Both the position numbers and the translations under genes were made by a program. A DNA stretch of 64,000 nucleotides, from contig NZ_WUCC01000006.1 in assembly GCF_009807095.1 (NCBI RefSeq), positions 1 to 64,000 of the forward strand. The letters run 5' to 3'. The DNA comes from Rathayibacter sp. VKM Ac-2754 (GTDB taxonomy: Bacteria > Actinomycetota > Actinomycetes > Actinomycetales > Microbacteriaceae). The notes under the pieces were generated by a model. It was not told the origin of the DNA, did not search any database, and was given only the letters and a program-made list of their open reading frames with translations. Shown here one piece after another: positions 27,195-36,499 of this stretch (within the stretch, counting starts at the first letter, position 1; every line of letters starts with the position of its first letter).

Positions 27195-28418
27195 TCACGG
27201 CGGAGTCCAGTCGTAGCCGTCGACGGCCCAGCAGATCGAGATCCAGACGATCTGACCGACGATCCCGAGTGCCACGAGGGTGCAGCGGAACAGCGGCGAC
27301 CGCGGCACGGCGAGAGCGCCGACCAGCGGGAACATCGGCCCCAGCAGCCGGAAGGTGCTCGACTGCGGGAAGAAGAAGGCGAACAGGTAGACGCCGTAGC
27401 CCGCGACCCAGGCCCGGCTGAAGAGGTCGAGCCGCCTGGTCCACGGGGCGGCGAGGATGCCCACGAAGACCGCGACCAGCAGCACCACGATCGCGATGCC
27501 GACCAGCGGAGCGCCGAACCACCAGTCGCCCCACCACGCCCCGCTCTGGAACCACGAGGTGAAGGGGAACAGCTCCTGGTAGCCGATGTAGGCCGACCGC
27601 CACGCCAGCTCGGTGTCGGTGTAGGCGGTCGGCGATCCGGTCACCGCCCAGGCGGCGGCGGGCCAGGAGAAGCCGACGACGAGGCCCCAGCCGGTGAGCG
27701 CGACCGCGGGCAGCCAGTCGCTGCGCGGGAACGGCTCGCGCGCTCGCCGGACGTAGCGCACGACGACGTAGAGGCCCATCGCCGCGGCGAAGGCGAGACC
27801 GCTCGGACGCGTCAGTCCGAGCAGGAGCACGACCGGGAACACCCAGGCGTACTGCCGCCGCACGAGCAGGAGCAGCGTGATCGCCGTCAGCATCATCGCG
27901 GCCGACTCGGCGTAGGCGAGCTGCATCATCGGCGAGGTCGGCGCGACGCAGAAGAGCAGCACCGCGATCAGCGACTGCGCCTCGCTGAGCGAGTGCCGGA
28001 AGAGGCGGTAGAGGACGAGGCAGGTGACCGCTCCGCAGACCACCGAGACCGCGACGGCGGCCGTGGCCCAGCCGAGGCCGGTGACCGCCATCAGGAGTCG
28101 CACCACGGCCGGGTACAGCGGCATGAACGCCCACGCGTTCTCGCCGATCTCGCCCGTGTCCGTCACCGGCAGCACCGACGGGTAGCCGGCCGTCGCGATG
28201 ATCTCGTACCAGCGGCCGTCCCACATCGAGGCGAAGCCGACGTAGGAGGGGGACGGGCCGGTCCAGGAGTTCTGCGCCTGGTTCGCGGCGAACTGCAGCA
28301 GGATCACCGTCGTGACCACGCGCGTCAGGAGGAAGACGGCGAGGACCCGCACCCACCACGGGACGAGTCGCAGCCGAGCCCTCCTCCGCACGGAGGGCTG
28401 TGCCGTCACGGCGCTCAT
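27195..28418 (-). CDS. GT-C mannosyltransferase-like membrane protein (PIG-V-like)
   Basis: A 407-residue protein with about 10-11 transmembrane helices. The first extracytoplasmic loop has [10 protein letters not shown] (WDGRWY at residues 66-71), the aspartate signature of PIG-V-type GT-C transferases that use polyprenyl-phosphate mannose. [10 protein letters not shown] in mid-protein is also typical. The ATG at 28418 overlaps the dapE stop by 4 nt, so it is translated with dapE though unrelated by pathway. The acceptor (lipoglycan or glycoprotein) is unknown. Confidence 0.8.
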   Translation of the reverse strand: MSAVTAQPSVRRRARLRLVPWWVRVLAVFLLTRVVTTVILLQFAANQAQNSWTGPSPSYVGFASMWDGRWYEIIATAGYPSVLPVTDTGEIGENAWAFMPLYPAVVRLLMAVTGLGWATAAVAVSVVCGAVTCLVLYRLFRHSLSEAQSLIAVLLFCVAPTSPMMQLAYAESAAMMLTAITLLLLVRRQYAWVFPVVLLLGLTRPSGLAFAAAMGLYVVVRYVRRAREPFPRSDWLPAVALTGWGLVVGFSWPAAAWAVTGSPTAYTDTELAWRSAYIGYQELFPFTSWFQSGAWWGDWWFGAPLVGIAIVVLLVAVFVGILAAPWTRRLDLFSRAWVAGYGVYLFAFFFPQSSTFRLLGPMFPLVGALAVPRSPLFRCTLVALGIVGQIVWISICWAVDGYDWTPP

Positions 28419-29524
28419 GCCGTGCCCCCGAGCCAGCGGCGGAGGCCGGCTGCGCAGTCGGTGATCTCGTGGACGGCCACGCGCTCGTCGTCGGCGTGGG
28501 CGAGGAGCGGATCGCCGGGACCGTAGTTGACGGCGGGGACGCCCAGCGCCGAGAAGCGGGCGACGTCGGTCCAGCCGTACTTCGGCTTCGCCTCGGCGCC
28601 CACGGCGGCGATGAAGGCCGCGGCGAGCGGGGCGTCCAGGCCGGGCCGTGCACCCTCGGCGAGATCGGCGACCTCGACCTCGAAGCCGTCGAAGAGCTCG
28701 CGGAGGTGCGCGACCGCCTCTCCGCCGCTGCGATCCGGTGCGAAGCGGTAGTTGACGTGCACGGTGCAGAGGTCGGGGATGACGTTGCCCGCGACTCCGC
28801 CCGAGATGCGGACGGCGTTGACGCCCTCGCGGTAGACCAGCCCGTCGACCTCGACGCTGCGCGGCTCGTAGGCGGCGAGTCGGTCGAGGATCGGGGCGGC
28901 GGCGTGGATCGCGTTCTCGCCGACCCAGCTGCGCGCCGAGTGCGCCCGGCGACCGCGGGTGGTGACGTCGATTCGGAGGGTGCCGTTGCAGCCGCCCTCG
29001 ACCTCGGCGGCGGTCGGCTCGCCGAGGACGGCGAAATCGGCGGCGAAGAGTTCGGGGCGACTACGCGCTAGACGGCCGAGCCCGTTGAGATCGGAGGCGA
29101 CCTCCTCGTTGTCGTACCACATCCAGGTGATGTCGACGACCGGATCAACGAGCTCGGCGGCGAGCACGAGCTGCACCGCGACTCCGGCCTTCATGTCGAC
29201 GGTGCCGCGCCCGACGAGGTGCTCGACCCCGTCGATCGTCTCGTCGCGCACGGGGAGGTTGTCGTTGATCGGGACCGTGTCGAGGTGCCCCGCGATCACG
29301 ACGCGCTGGGCACGACCGAGGGCGGTCCGGGCGACGATCGTGTCGCCGTCTCGGATCACCTCGAGGTGGTCGAACGGCGCGAGGGCCCTCTCGACGGCAT
29401 CGGCCAGGGCCGACTCGTCGCCCGAGACCGACGGGATGTCGCAGAGCGCCCGGGTCAGCGCGATCGGATCGGAGCGGAGATCCAGCGCCGCGACAGCGGG
29501 GACGACGGGGGTCGGAGCGGGCAT
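28415..29524 (-). CDS. dapE: Succinyl-diaminopimelate desuccinylase
   Basis: A zinc M20 hydrolase releasing succinate from N-succinyl-LL-DAP. 369 residues: metal ligands in IAGHLDTVP (H80, D82), [10 protein letters not shown] and the catalytic WYDNEEVA; the lid/dimerisation domain is in the middle. The ATG at 29524 is 7 nt from a TACCCT -10 element, so the mRNA is probably leaderless. Divergent from dapD, its pathway neighbour. Confidence 0.94.
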   Translation of the reverse strand: MPAPTPVVPAVAALDLRSDPIALTRALCDIPSVSGDESALADAVERALAPFDHLEVIRDGDTIVARTALGRAQRVVIAGHLDTVPINDNLPVRDETIDGVEHLVGRGTVDMKAGVAVQLVLAAELVDPVVDITWMWYDNEEVASDLNGLGRLARSRPELFAADFAVLGEPTAAEVEGGCNGTLRIDVTTRGRRAHSARSWVGENAIHAAAPILDRLAAYEPRSVEVDGLVYREGVNAVRISGGVAGNVIPDLCTVHVNYRFAPDRSGGEAVAHLRELFDGFEVEVADLAEGARPGLDAPLAAAFIAAVGAEAKPKYGWTDVARFSALGVPAVNYGPGDPLLAHADDERVAVHEITDCAAGLRRWLGGTA

Positions 29525-29527
29525 GGA

Positions 29528-29566
29528 GCCCAGGGTACCGGCCGCGGCGCCCGCGCTACCCTGGGC
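29528..29566. promoter_or_regulatory. Mirror-image dapE/dapD leaderless promoters in a 10-bp dyad
   Basis: GCCCAGGGTA (29528-29537) and TACCCTGGGC (29557-29566) are perfect inverted copies. Each contains the -10 hexamer TACCCT for one gene: 6 nt before the dapD ATG on the plus strand, 7 nt before the dapE ATG on the minus strand. The whole divergent control region is 44 bp. Confidence 0.65.
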
Positions 29567-29568
29567 GC

Positions 29569-30564
29569 ATGACCCCCGAGCACTCCGCAGACTCCGCCGC
29601 GCCCGCCTCCGCCGTGCCCGCCTCGGCCTGGGGCTACGGGCTCGCCACGATCGCCTCGGACGGCACCGTCCTCGACACCTGGTTCCCCGAGCCGCGCCTG
29701 GGCGTCATCCCCGCCGGCCGAGACCCGTGGATCGTGCCGGCCGAGTTCGAGGCGCTCGCGGAGGAGGACCCCCGCCGGGAGGTCCGCATCGACGTGGTCA
29801 CCCTGCAGATCGACACCCAGGCGCCGCCGGCCTCGACCTCCGACGCGTACCTGCGCCTGCACCTGCTCTCGCACCTGCTCGTGCGGCCGAACACGATCAA
29901 CCTCGACGGCGTCTTCGCACACCTCCCGAACGTGGTGTGGACGAACGCCGGGCCCGTGGCACCGGAGTCGTTCACCCGGCTCCGCCCGTCGCTGCGCCGC
30001 CACGGGATCCAGGCGGCCGGGATCGACAAGTTCCCGCGCCTGACCGACTACGTGACTCCGGCGAAGGTGCGCATCGCGGACACGTCGCGCGTGCGTCTCG
30101 GCGCCCACCTCGCTCCGGGGACCACGGTGATGCACGAGGGCTTCGTGAACTTCAACGCCGGAACGCTCGGCAGCTCGATGGTCGAGGGGCGGATCTCGCA
30201 GGGCGTCGTCGTGGGAGACGGCTCCGACATCGGCGGCGGCGCCTCGATCATGGGCACGCTCTCGGGCGGAGGCGTGCAGCGCGTGTCGATCGGGGCACGG
30301 GCTCTGCTCGGCGCCAACTCCGGGATCGGGATCTCGATCGGCGACGACTCCGTCGTGGAGGCCGGGCTCTACGTGACGGCGGGCACGAAGGTCGTCATCG
30401 TGGGCGGAGCGCCGCGACCCGACGGGCGACCGCAGACGGTCAAGGCCGTGGAGCTCTCGGGCGTGCCGAACCTGCTCTTCCGCCGCAACTCGCTCAGCGG
30501 CGCCGTCGAGGTGCTGGCCCGCACCGGCGCCGGCATCGAGCTGAACGCGGCGCTGCACGCCTGA
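29569..30564 (+). CDS. dapD: Tetrahydrodipicolinate N-succinyltransferase
   Basis: Adds succinyl from succinyl-CoA to tetrahydrodipicolinate. The 331-residue actinobacterial type has an N-terminal domain (to about 155) and a left-handed beta helix of hexapeptide repeats (about 160-290, for example [20 protein letters not shown], then [20 protein letters not shown]), then a C-terminal extension. The ATG at 29569 reads from a leaderless-type promoter. It works with dapE, dapC and lysA of this window. Confidence 0.95.
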   Translation: MTPEHSADSAAPASAVPASAWGYGLATIASDGTVLDTWFPEPRLGVIPAGRDPWIVPAEFEALAEEDPRREVRIDVVTLQIDTQAPPASTSDAYLRLHLLSHLLVRPNTINLDGVFAHLPNVVWTNAGPVAPESFTRLRPSLRRHGIQAAGIDKFPRLTDYVTPAKVRIADTSRVRLGAHLAPGTTVMHEGFVNFNAGTLGSSMVEGRISQGVVVGDGSDIGGGASIMGTLSGGGVQRVSIGARALLGANSGIGISIGDDSVVEAGLYVTAGTKVVIVGGAPRPDGRPQTVKAVELSGVPNLLFRRNSLSGAVEVLARTGAGIELNAALHA

Positions 30565-30600
30565 CGGCCGGCGGCACGCTCGCTCAGCCCCCGCGAGCAC

Positions 30601-31048
30601 GCTGGTCGAGCCCACAGCCCCGCAGGGGCGCAGTCCATGCTGGTCGAGTAGCCCCGGAGGGGCGTATCGAGACCCACCATCGTCAGCAGACGAGGCCTCT
30701 GCCCCATCCTTCTGACGGACGTGGATCTCGATACGCCCGCTGCGCGGGCTACTCGATCAGCATGGAAGGGGCGTAATCCATGCTGGTCGAGTAGCCCCGG
30801 AGGGGCGTATCGAGACCCACCAGCGTCAGCGGACGAGGCCCCTGCCCCATCCTTCTGACGGACGTGGATCTCGATACGCCCGCTGCGCGGGCTACTCGAT
30901 CAGTATGGAAGGGGCGCAGTCCATGCTGGTCGAGTAGCCCCGGAGGGGCGTATCGAGACCCACCAGCGTCAGCGGACGAGGCCCCTGGCCCATCCTTCTG
31001 ACGGACGTGGATCTCGATACGCCCGCTGCGCGGGCTACTCGATCAGCA
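30601..31048. repeat. Family A composite repeats in three 143-nt tandem units
   Basis: Each unit carries an inverted core (CATGCTGGTCGAGTAGCCCC...), a linker with GTCAGC and CTTCTGACGGACG, and a direct core (GTGGATCTCGATACGCCCGC...). The CATGCTGG landmarks are at 30636, 30779 and 30922, an exact 143-nt period. A degenerate fragment precedes at 30601. The array fills most of the dapD-gltA gap (30565-31174); there is no gene in it. Confidence 0.92.
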
Positions 31049-31085
31049 AGGAATGGCCCGCCAGCGTCGGGCCGGCTCTCCGCGA

Positions 31086-31153
31086 GGCCCACCCAGCGAG
31101 GGGTGGGCCAGAGAGCGGGAGCCGCGGGGCCCGCCCAGCGAAGGGTAGGCCCG
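31086..31153 (-). terminator. Two tandem hairpins downstream of gltA (42-nt duplication)
   Basis: GGCCCACCC...GGGTGGGCC (from 31086) and GGCCCGCCC...GGGTAGGCCC (from 31128) are copies of one 42-nt unit, each a strong stem with an AGCGA-type loop. They lie just past the gltA stop (31175), so they probably act as a doubled terminator for gltA. Confidence 0.6.
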
Positions 31154-31174
31154 AGAGCGGGAGCCGCAGGCGCC

Positions 31175-32545
31175 TCAGCGGCCCTCGGGCCAGTGGCGCT
31201 CGGGGGCGCCCATGTAGAGCTGCTGGGGGCGGCCGATCTTGGTCTGCGGGTCGAGGTTCATCTCGCGCCAGTGCGCGATCCAGCCGGGGAGCCTGCCGAT
31301 GGCGAACAGCACGGTGAACATCCGCGTCGGGAAGCCCATCGCCTTGTAGATGACGCCGGTGTAGAAGTCGACGTTCGGGTAGAGGCGACGCTCCTTGAAG
31401 TAGTCGTCCTCGAGCGCGAGGGCCTCGAGCTCCATCGCGATGTCGAGGAGCGGATCCTTCACTCCGAGCGCCTGCAGCACCTCGCCCGCGCTCTCCTTGA
31501 CGAGCTTCGCGCGCGGGTCGTAGTTCTTGTACACCCGGTGGCCGAAGCCCATCAGGCGCACGCCCTCCTCCTTGTTCTTCACCCGCTCGACGAAGGTGGA
31601 GACGCTCTCGCCCGATTCGCGGATGCGGCCGAGCATGGTCAGCACGGCTTCGTTCGCTCCGCCGTGCAGCGGCCCGAACAGTGCGTTGATGCCGGCCGAG
31701 ACGGAGGCGTAGAGGTTGGCCTCGGTGGAGCCAACGAGGCGGACGGTCGACGTCGACGCGTTCTGCTCGTGGTCCTCGTGGAGGATGAGGAGGCGGTCGA
31801 GCGCCTTCGAGAGCACGGGGTCGATCTCGTACGGCTCGGCCATGGTGCCGAAGTTGAGCCGCAGGAAGTTGTCGACGAAGCTCAGCGAGTTGTCGGGGTA
31901 GAGGAAGGCCTGGCCGATCGCCTTCTTGTGCGCGTAGGCCGCCATCACGGGCAGCTTCGCGAGGAGGCGGATGGTGGTCAGCTCGACCGCCTCCGGATCC
32001 TTCGGGTTCGACGTCTCCTCGTAGTAGGTCGAGAGGGCCGAGACGCCCGCCGAGAGCACCGACATGGGGTGCGCGTTGTGCGGGAGGGCGTCGAAGAAGC
32101 GCTTCAGGTCTTCGTGCAGGAGCGTGTGACGGCGGATGCGCTCGTCGAAGCCCGCGAGCTCGTCGGCGGTGGGCAGCTCGCCGTAGATCAGGAGCCAGGC
32201 CACCTCGAGGTAGGTCGCGTTCGTGGCGACCTCTTCGATCGGGTAGCCGCGGTAGCGGAGGATGCCCTGGTCGCCGTCGATGTAGGTGATGTGCGACTTG
32301 GTCGCCGCGGTGTTCACGAAGCCGTAGTCGAGCGACATGAAGCCGGTCTGCTTCGACAGCGTCGAGAAGTCGATGCTCGAGGAGCCGTCGACGCTGCGGA
32401 GGACGGGGAACTCCGCCGTCCGATCGCCGAAGGTCAGCGTGACCTTCTCGGGCTGGGCCTCGGCCGCTGCCGGCGCGCTCTCCGTGGCGGGCTCGGGCGT
32501 CTCCACCGTCGCGGGTCCGTCGCTCTGCGTACCGGATTCGGTCAC
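31175..32545 (-). CDS. gltA: Citrate synthase
   Basis: Condenses oxaloacetate and acetyl-CoA at the TCA entry point. 456 residues of the type II family: catalytic His in FGPLHGGANEAVL, GFGHRVYKNYDPR and the Asp in NVDFYTG. The N-terminal 35 residues are a Glu/Ala/Pro-rich leader outside the fold. The GTG at 32545 has GGGAGG 6 nt upstream, so I prefer it to the longer open frame. Single gene, downstream of dapC in the same direction but separated by 210 bp. Confidence 0.95.
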   Translation of the reverse strand: MTESGTQSDGPATVETPEPATESAPAAAEAQPEKVTLTFGDRTAEFPVLRSVDGSSSIDFSTLSKQTGFMSLDYGFVNTAATKSHITYIDGDQGILRYRGYPIEEVATNATYLEVAWLLIYGELPTADELAGFDERIRRHTLLHEDLKRFFDALPHNAHPMSVLSAGVSALSTYYEETSNPKDPEAVELTTIRLLAKLPVMAAYAHKKAIGQAFLYPDNSLSFVDNFLRLNFGTMAEPYEIDPVLSKALDRLLILHEDHEQNASTSTVRLVGSTEANLYASVSAGINALFGPLHGGANEAVLTMLGRIRESGESVSTFVERVKNKEEGVRLMGFGHRVYKNYDPRAKLVKESAGEVLQALGVKDPLLDIAMELEALALEDDYFKERRLYPNVDFYTGVIYKAMGFPTRMFTVLFAIGRLPGWIAHWREMNLDPQTKIGRPQQLYMGAPERHWPEGR

Positions 32546-32755
32546 AACGCCTCCCAGGTCGTCACGTCGCACCCCTGCGCACGCTCGCACGGAGCGGGCG
32601 GCGCCGGGTCTGGATGGTGGCGCAGCCTGCGCCGTTGTGAGGCGACATCGACCGAACCACATACAGCCTATGGGCAAAGCGGGGGCACTGTTGCACCCCC
32701 CAGCGCTGCCGGCCTCGCTCTGTGGGATCCCTCCAGGATCGGCTGCGGAGGCGCG

Positions 32756-33865
32756 TCAGAGTCCGGCGGCGAGGCGGTCGGCGGCGGCCGAGATCCGCTC
32801 GTCGGTGGCGGTCAGCGAGAGCCGCACGTGCTCGGTGAAGTGGTCGCCGTAGAAGACGCCGGGGCCCGCGAGGACCCCGATGCGGGCCAGCCGCTCGATC
32901 GACTCCCAGGCCGGTCGCCCCTCGGTCGCCCACAGGTAGAGGCCCGCCTCGCTGCGGTCGATCCGGAAGCCGGCGGCCTCGAGAGCGGGGCGCAGCAGGT
33001 CGCGGCGGGCTCGGTAGCGCTCCTTCTGCTCGGCGACGTGCTCGTCGTCGGCGAGGGCGACGATCATCGCCTCCTGGAGCGGGGCGGGCACGATCATGCC
33101 GGCGTGCTTGCGGACCGTGACCAGGCGCGCGATGAGGGCCGCGTCTCCGGCGACGAAGGCGGCGCGGTAGCCGGCGAGGTTCGACTGCTTGCTCAGCGAG
33201 TACACGCCGAGGACGCCGTCGCGGCTCTCGCCCACGACGCGGGGGTCGAGGACGCTCGGGATCGGCTCTGCGGCCCAGCGGCCGTCCCAGCCGAGCTCGG
33301 CGTAGCACTCGTCTCCCGCGATCACGGCTCCGAGCTCGCGGGCCCGAGCGACGGCGCGCTGCAGCGCCTGCACGTCGAGCACCGCTCCATCGGGGTTGCC
33401 GGGCGAGTTCAGCCAGACCAGGCGCGTCGCCTCGGGCCACTCGTCGGGATCGTCGGAGGCGAGGACCTCGGCCCCCGCGATCGCCGCGCCCATCGCGTAG
33501 GTCGGGTAGGCCGCCCGGGGGTGCACCACGACGTCGCCCTCGCCGAGCCCGAGGAGGAACGGCAGCCAGGCCACGAGCTCCTTCGAGCCGATGGTGGGCA
33601 GCACCTCGTCGAGACCGAGTCCGGTCACCCCGCGACGACGGGCGTACCAGGCCGTGATCGCCTCCCGCAGAGCGGGGGTGCCGACGGTCGTCGGGTAGGA
33701 GTGCGCGTCGGTCGCGCGGGCGAGCGCCTCGCGGATCGCGCCCGGAGTCGGGTCGACGGGCGATCCGATCGAGAGATCGACGATCCCGCCCGGGTGCGCG
33801 GCCGCGGTGCGGGCGTAGGGACCCATGAGGTCCCACGGGTAGTCGGGCAGGGCTCCGAGTGCCAC
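32756..33865 (-). CDS. dapC: Succinyldiaminopimelate transaminase
   Basis: A PLP aminotransferase making N-succinyl-LL-DAP. The 369-residue class I/II enzyme has the Schiff-base Lys in YSLSKQSNLAGYR, NSPGNPDG and ECYAELGWDG. It begins at GTG 33865 (MALGALPDYPWD), 11 bp after the fdxA stop; the fdxA-dapC pair is typical of Actinobacteria. The upstream open frame runs through fdxA and is not coding for this protein. Confidence 0.93.
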   Translation of the reverse strand: MALGALPDYPWDLMGPYARTAAAHPGGIVDLSIGSPVDPTPGAIREALARATDAHSYPTTVGTPALREAITAWYARRRGVTGLGLDEVLPTIGSKELVAWLPFLLGLGEGDVVVHPRAAYPTYAMGAAIAGAEVLASDDPDEWPEATRLVWLNSPGNPDGAVLDVQALQRAVARARELGAVIAGDECYAELGWDGRWAAEPIPSVLDPRVVGESRDGVLGVYSLSKQSNLAGYRAAFVAGDAALIARLVTVRKHAGMIVPAPLQEAMIVALADDEHVAEQKERYRARRDLLRPALEAAGFRIDRSEAGLYLWATEGRPAWESIERLARIGVLAGPGVFYGDHFTEHVRLSLTATDERISAAADRLAAGL

Positions 33866-33876
33866 GGAGGGACCGC

Positions 33877-34197
33877 TCAGTGGCTCTGGGGAGGCAGGAC
33901 GGCGACGACCGGGTGGTCCTTCGCGATCACTCCGACCTTCGCGGCACCGCCGGGCGAGCCGATCTCGTCGAAGAACTCGACGTTGGCCTTGTAGTAGTCG
34001 GACCACTCCTCGGGCAGGTCGTCCTCGTAGTAGATGGCCTCCACGGGGCAGACCGGCTCGCAGGCACCGCAGTCGACGCACTCGTCGGGGTGGATGTAGA
34101 GCGAGCGCTCGCCTTCGTAGATGCAGTCGACCGGGCATTCGTCGATGCAGGCGCGGTCTTTGACATCGACGCACGGAAGTGCGATCACGTAGGTCAC
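33877..34197 (-). CDS. fdxA: Seven-iron ferredoxin
   Basis: A 106-residue electron carrier with cysteines arranged for one 3Fe-4S and one 4Fe-4S cluster: C9, C17, C21 and C25 in [20 protein letters not shown] and the second set in [18 protein letters not shown]. The acidic C-terminal extension is usual for actinobacterial FdxA. GTG start at 34197. It probably forms an operon with dapC. Confidence 0.94.
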   Translation of the reverse strand: MTYVIALPCVDVKDRACIDECPVDCIYEGERSLYIHPDECVDCGACEPVCPVEAIYYEDDLPEEWSDYYKANVEFFDEIGSPGGAAKVGVIAKDHPVVAVLPPQSH

Positions 34198-34227
34198 GGT
34201 CGTGGACGTCCCTTCGAACAGAGGTCT

Positions 34228-35418
34228 CTATCGTACGGGGAGCGGCGGGGCCGCGGCGTCGCTGCGCCGAGGGGGGCGCAGGCGTGGCCACGCGATCACC
34301 ACGAGGGCGATCAGCGCGGGCAGGAACGTCCAGGCGATCCCCAGGCCGTTGGCCGGTACCAGCACCGAGCCGCCGGCGCTGCGCAGGGCGAGCAGGCCGA
34401 TGACTCCGAGGAGCCCCATCGCAGTGCAGAAGGCCACGAGGCGGTCGACCATCACGAGGCGCAGACCCAGGAGGAGGAGGAGCACCGCGGCGAGCGAGGC
34501 GGCGAGACCGAGCGGGAGGACGGCGTCGCCGATGGTCACGGTGCTCTGGTGCGCGACCGTGGTGATGGTGCCCACCACGGCTCCGACCGCGACCGCAGCG
34601 ACACCCGAGAGTATGCGCGAGCGCAGGTCGGGGCGCTCCTCGACATCCGGCTCGACGGCGGCCGGTCGCGCCGCCGGGCGGAAGCGCTCGATGCGGCCGA
34701 TCGGGAAGGGCGGCCCGCTGGAGAGCCGGGCGTCGTCCCCCTCGACGACGAGCTGCGTCGCGTGCGCCTGCAGGGCGGCGCGCTTGCGGTCGTGGTCGTC
34801 GGAGCTCAGCTCGATCACGACATCGCCGGGGAGCGGCTCGGCGTCGACCGGGAGGACCGCGAGGAAGCGCAGGCCGAGGTGCTCGGCCGCCCGCCGGGCG
34901 ACGCTCGCGATGCGGATGTGGTCGGGGTGGCCGTAGCCGCCTCCGTCGTCATAGGAGAGCACGGTCGAGGCACCGGTCTGCACGAGGACCGCGACGAGAT
35001 CGGCGATCTCCTCCTCCTCGTCGGCGCTGGTGAGGGAGGCGGGATCGGCCGGCTCGAGTGGGACGGGCACGCGCCCGGGGCCCCACTGCATGCCGGAGTC
35101 GCGGTAGACCCGCGGAGCGAGCCCGGGCGCGCGAGCCCCCGCGTCGCCGAGGAAGCGGTGATCGGCGACTCCGAGTGCGGTGAGGGCGACGACGAGCTCA
35201 CTGGTGCGGTGGGAGGCGAGCTGGTCGGAGCCCTCGAGGGACGCGAGGTCGTCGGGGATCACCTCGCCGCGCTCGCCCCGCGTCGCGGTGACGACGGTGA
35301 CGGCCGCGCCCTGGGCCACGAGCCGCGCCAGAGTGCCGCCCATGGTGATGCTCTCGTCGTCGGGGTGGGCGTGGACCGCCACGACCCTCTCGGTCACGCC
35401 GGCAATGGTCGCGTCCAC
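34228..35418 (-). CDS. mshB: MshB-like PIG-L deacetylase fused to a membrane domain
   Basis: Residues about 7-250 are a zinc LmbE/PIG-L deacetylase: HAHPDDESITMGG, YRDSGMQW and GYGHPDHIRI carry the metal and catalytic residues and match MshB, which deacetylates GlcNAc-inositol in mycothiol synthesis. The order mshB ... fdx-dapC also fits. The C-terminal 130 residues form four transmembrane helices, absent from mycobacterial MshB. I chose GTG 35418 because GAGGCGGAGA precedes it; a second GTG at 35397 has no site. The exact substrate is not certain. Confidence 0.78.
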   Translation of the reverse strand: MDATIAGVTERVVAVHAHPDDESITMGGTLARLVAQGAAVTVVTATRGERGEVIPDDLASLEGSDQLASHRTSELVVALTALGVADHRFLGDAGARAPGLAPRVYRDSGMQWGPGRVPVPLEPADPASLTSADEEEEIADLVAVLVQTGASTVLSYDDGGGYGHPDHIRIASVARRAAEHLGLRFLAVLPVDAEPLPGDVVIELSSDDHDRKRAALQAHATQLVVEGDDARLSSGPPFPIGRIERFRPAARPAAVEPDVEERPDLRSRILSGVAAVAVGAVVGTITTVAHQSTVTIGDAVLPLGLAASLAAVLLLLLGLRLVMVDRLVAFCTAMGLLGVIGLLALRSAGGSVLVPANGLGIAWTFLPALIALVVIAWPRLRPPRRSDAAAPPLPVR

Positions 35419-35462
35419 TCTCCGCCTCTCGTCCGGCGTGTTCCTCCGGCCCGCGCCACTTC

Positions 35463-35492
35463 TGGACAGGCGCGCGGGCGTCGAGCTACAGT
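35463..35492 (+). promoter_or_regulatory. Candidate efeUOB promoter
   Basis: TGGACA (35463-35468), an 18-nt spacer, TACAGT (35487-35492). Transcription would start near 35499, inside or next to the iron box, leaving an 80-nt leader before efeU. Confidence 0.5.
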
Positions 35493-35501
35493 CGACCTCG
35501 G

Positions 35502-35520
35502 TAAGGCAAGGCTTACCGAA
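35502..35520 (+). promoter_or_regulatory. IdeR/DtxR-type iron box
   Basis: TAAGGCAAGGCTTACCGAA matches the 19-bp consensus TTAGGTTAGGCTAACCTAA at 14 positions and contains the dyad GGTAAG/CTTACC. It lies at the predicted transcription start of an iron-uptake operon, where iron-bound IdeR/DtxR would block transcription. Confidence 0.75.
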
Positions 35521-35580
35521 GGAAAGCGGCCCGGGGCGGGTGCCGCCCCGTCCTCCCCGCCCACGACCAAGAGAACACGC

Positions 35581-36447
35581 GTGCTCGCAAACTACCTCAT
35601 CGGCCTTCGCGAAGGCCTCGAAGCCGGCCTCGTCGTCGGCATCCTCGTGGCGTACCTCACCAAGCTCGGCCGCAGAGACGTCCTGCCCCGGCTGTGGGTC
35701 GGGATCGCGGCCGCGATCGTGCTCTCGCTCACCACGGGCGCGATCCTCACCTGGGGCCCGTACGGCCTGTCCTTCCAGGCGCAGGAGCTGCTCGGCGGCG
35801 GTCTCTCGATCCTCGCCGTCGGCCTGGTCACCTGGATGATCTTCTGGATGGGTGCCAACGCCCGGAGCCTGAAGGGCGAGCTCGAGTCGAAGCTCGACGG
35901 CGCGGTGGCGGGCTCGGCGATCGGGATCGTGGTGCTCGGCTTCATCAGCGTCGGCCGCGAGGGCATCGAGACGGCGCTCTTCGTGTGGGCGAGCGTCTCC
36001 GCGAGCAGCGCCGACTCCGGATCGGACGCGTGGGTCGGCACGATCGGCGCGTTCCTCGGGATCCTCAGCGCGGTGGTCATCGCGTACCTGATCTTCCGCG
36101 GCTTCGTCCGCATCGACCTCGGCCGGTTCTTCACCTGGACAGGCGGATTCCTGATCCTGGTCGCGGCCGGCGTGCTGTCGTACGGCGTCGGCGATCTGCA
36201 GGAGGCGTCGCTTCTGCCCGGCGGGAGCGCGCCGCTGTTCAGCCTCGGCTCGATCCTCCCGGCGCCGATCACGGCCGTCCTCGGCGGCCTCTTCAACTAC
36301 ACGCCCGAGCCGACCGCGCTGCAGTTCGCCGCGTGGCTGCTCTACCTCGTCGTCGTCGGGGTGCTCTTCGTCCGCCAGGTCCGCCTCCGCAGGCCCCGTC
36401 GGGGCAGTGCGGCCCCGACCGCGGCACCCACGACCGCCTCGGTCTGA
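35581..36447 (+). CDS. efeU: Ferrous/ferric iron permease EfeU
   Basis: A 288-residue FTR1-type permease with seven predicted membrane helices. The two iron-coordinating REGLE-type motifs are present: REGLEAGLV (residues 10-18) and REGIETALFV (about 126-135). The start is GTG 35581 (MLANYLIGLREG). It heads efeUOB, with the iron box 60 bp upstream. The C-terminal tail is basic. Confidence 0.93.
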   Translation: MLANYLIGLREGLEAGLVVGILVAYLTKLGRRDVLPRLWVGIAAAIVLSLTTGAILTWGPYGLSFQAQELLGGGLSILAVGLVTWMIFWMGANARSLKGELESKLDGAVAGSAIGIVVLGFISVGREGIETALFVWASVSASSADSGSDAWVGTIGAFLGILSAVVIAYLIFRGFVRIDLGRFFTWTGGFLILVAAGVLSYGVGDLQEASLLPGGSAPLFSLGSILPAPITAVLGGLFNYTPEPTALQFAAWLLYLVVVGVLFVRQVRLRRPRRGSAAPTAAPTTASV

Positions 36448-36499
36448 CTCTTCCCGCTCCGGCATCGCCGGACCGACCTCCCTCGACACCAGGAGAACA

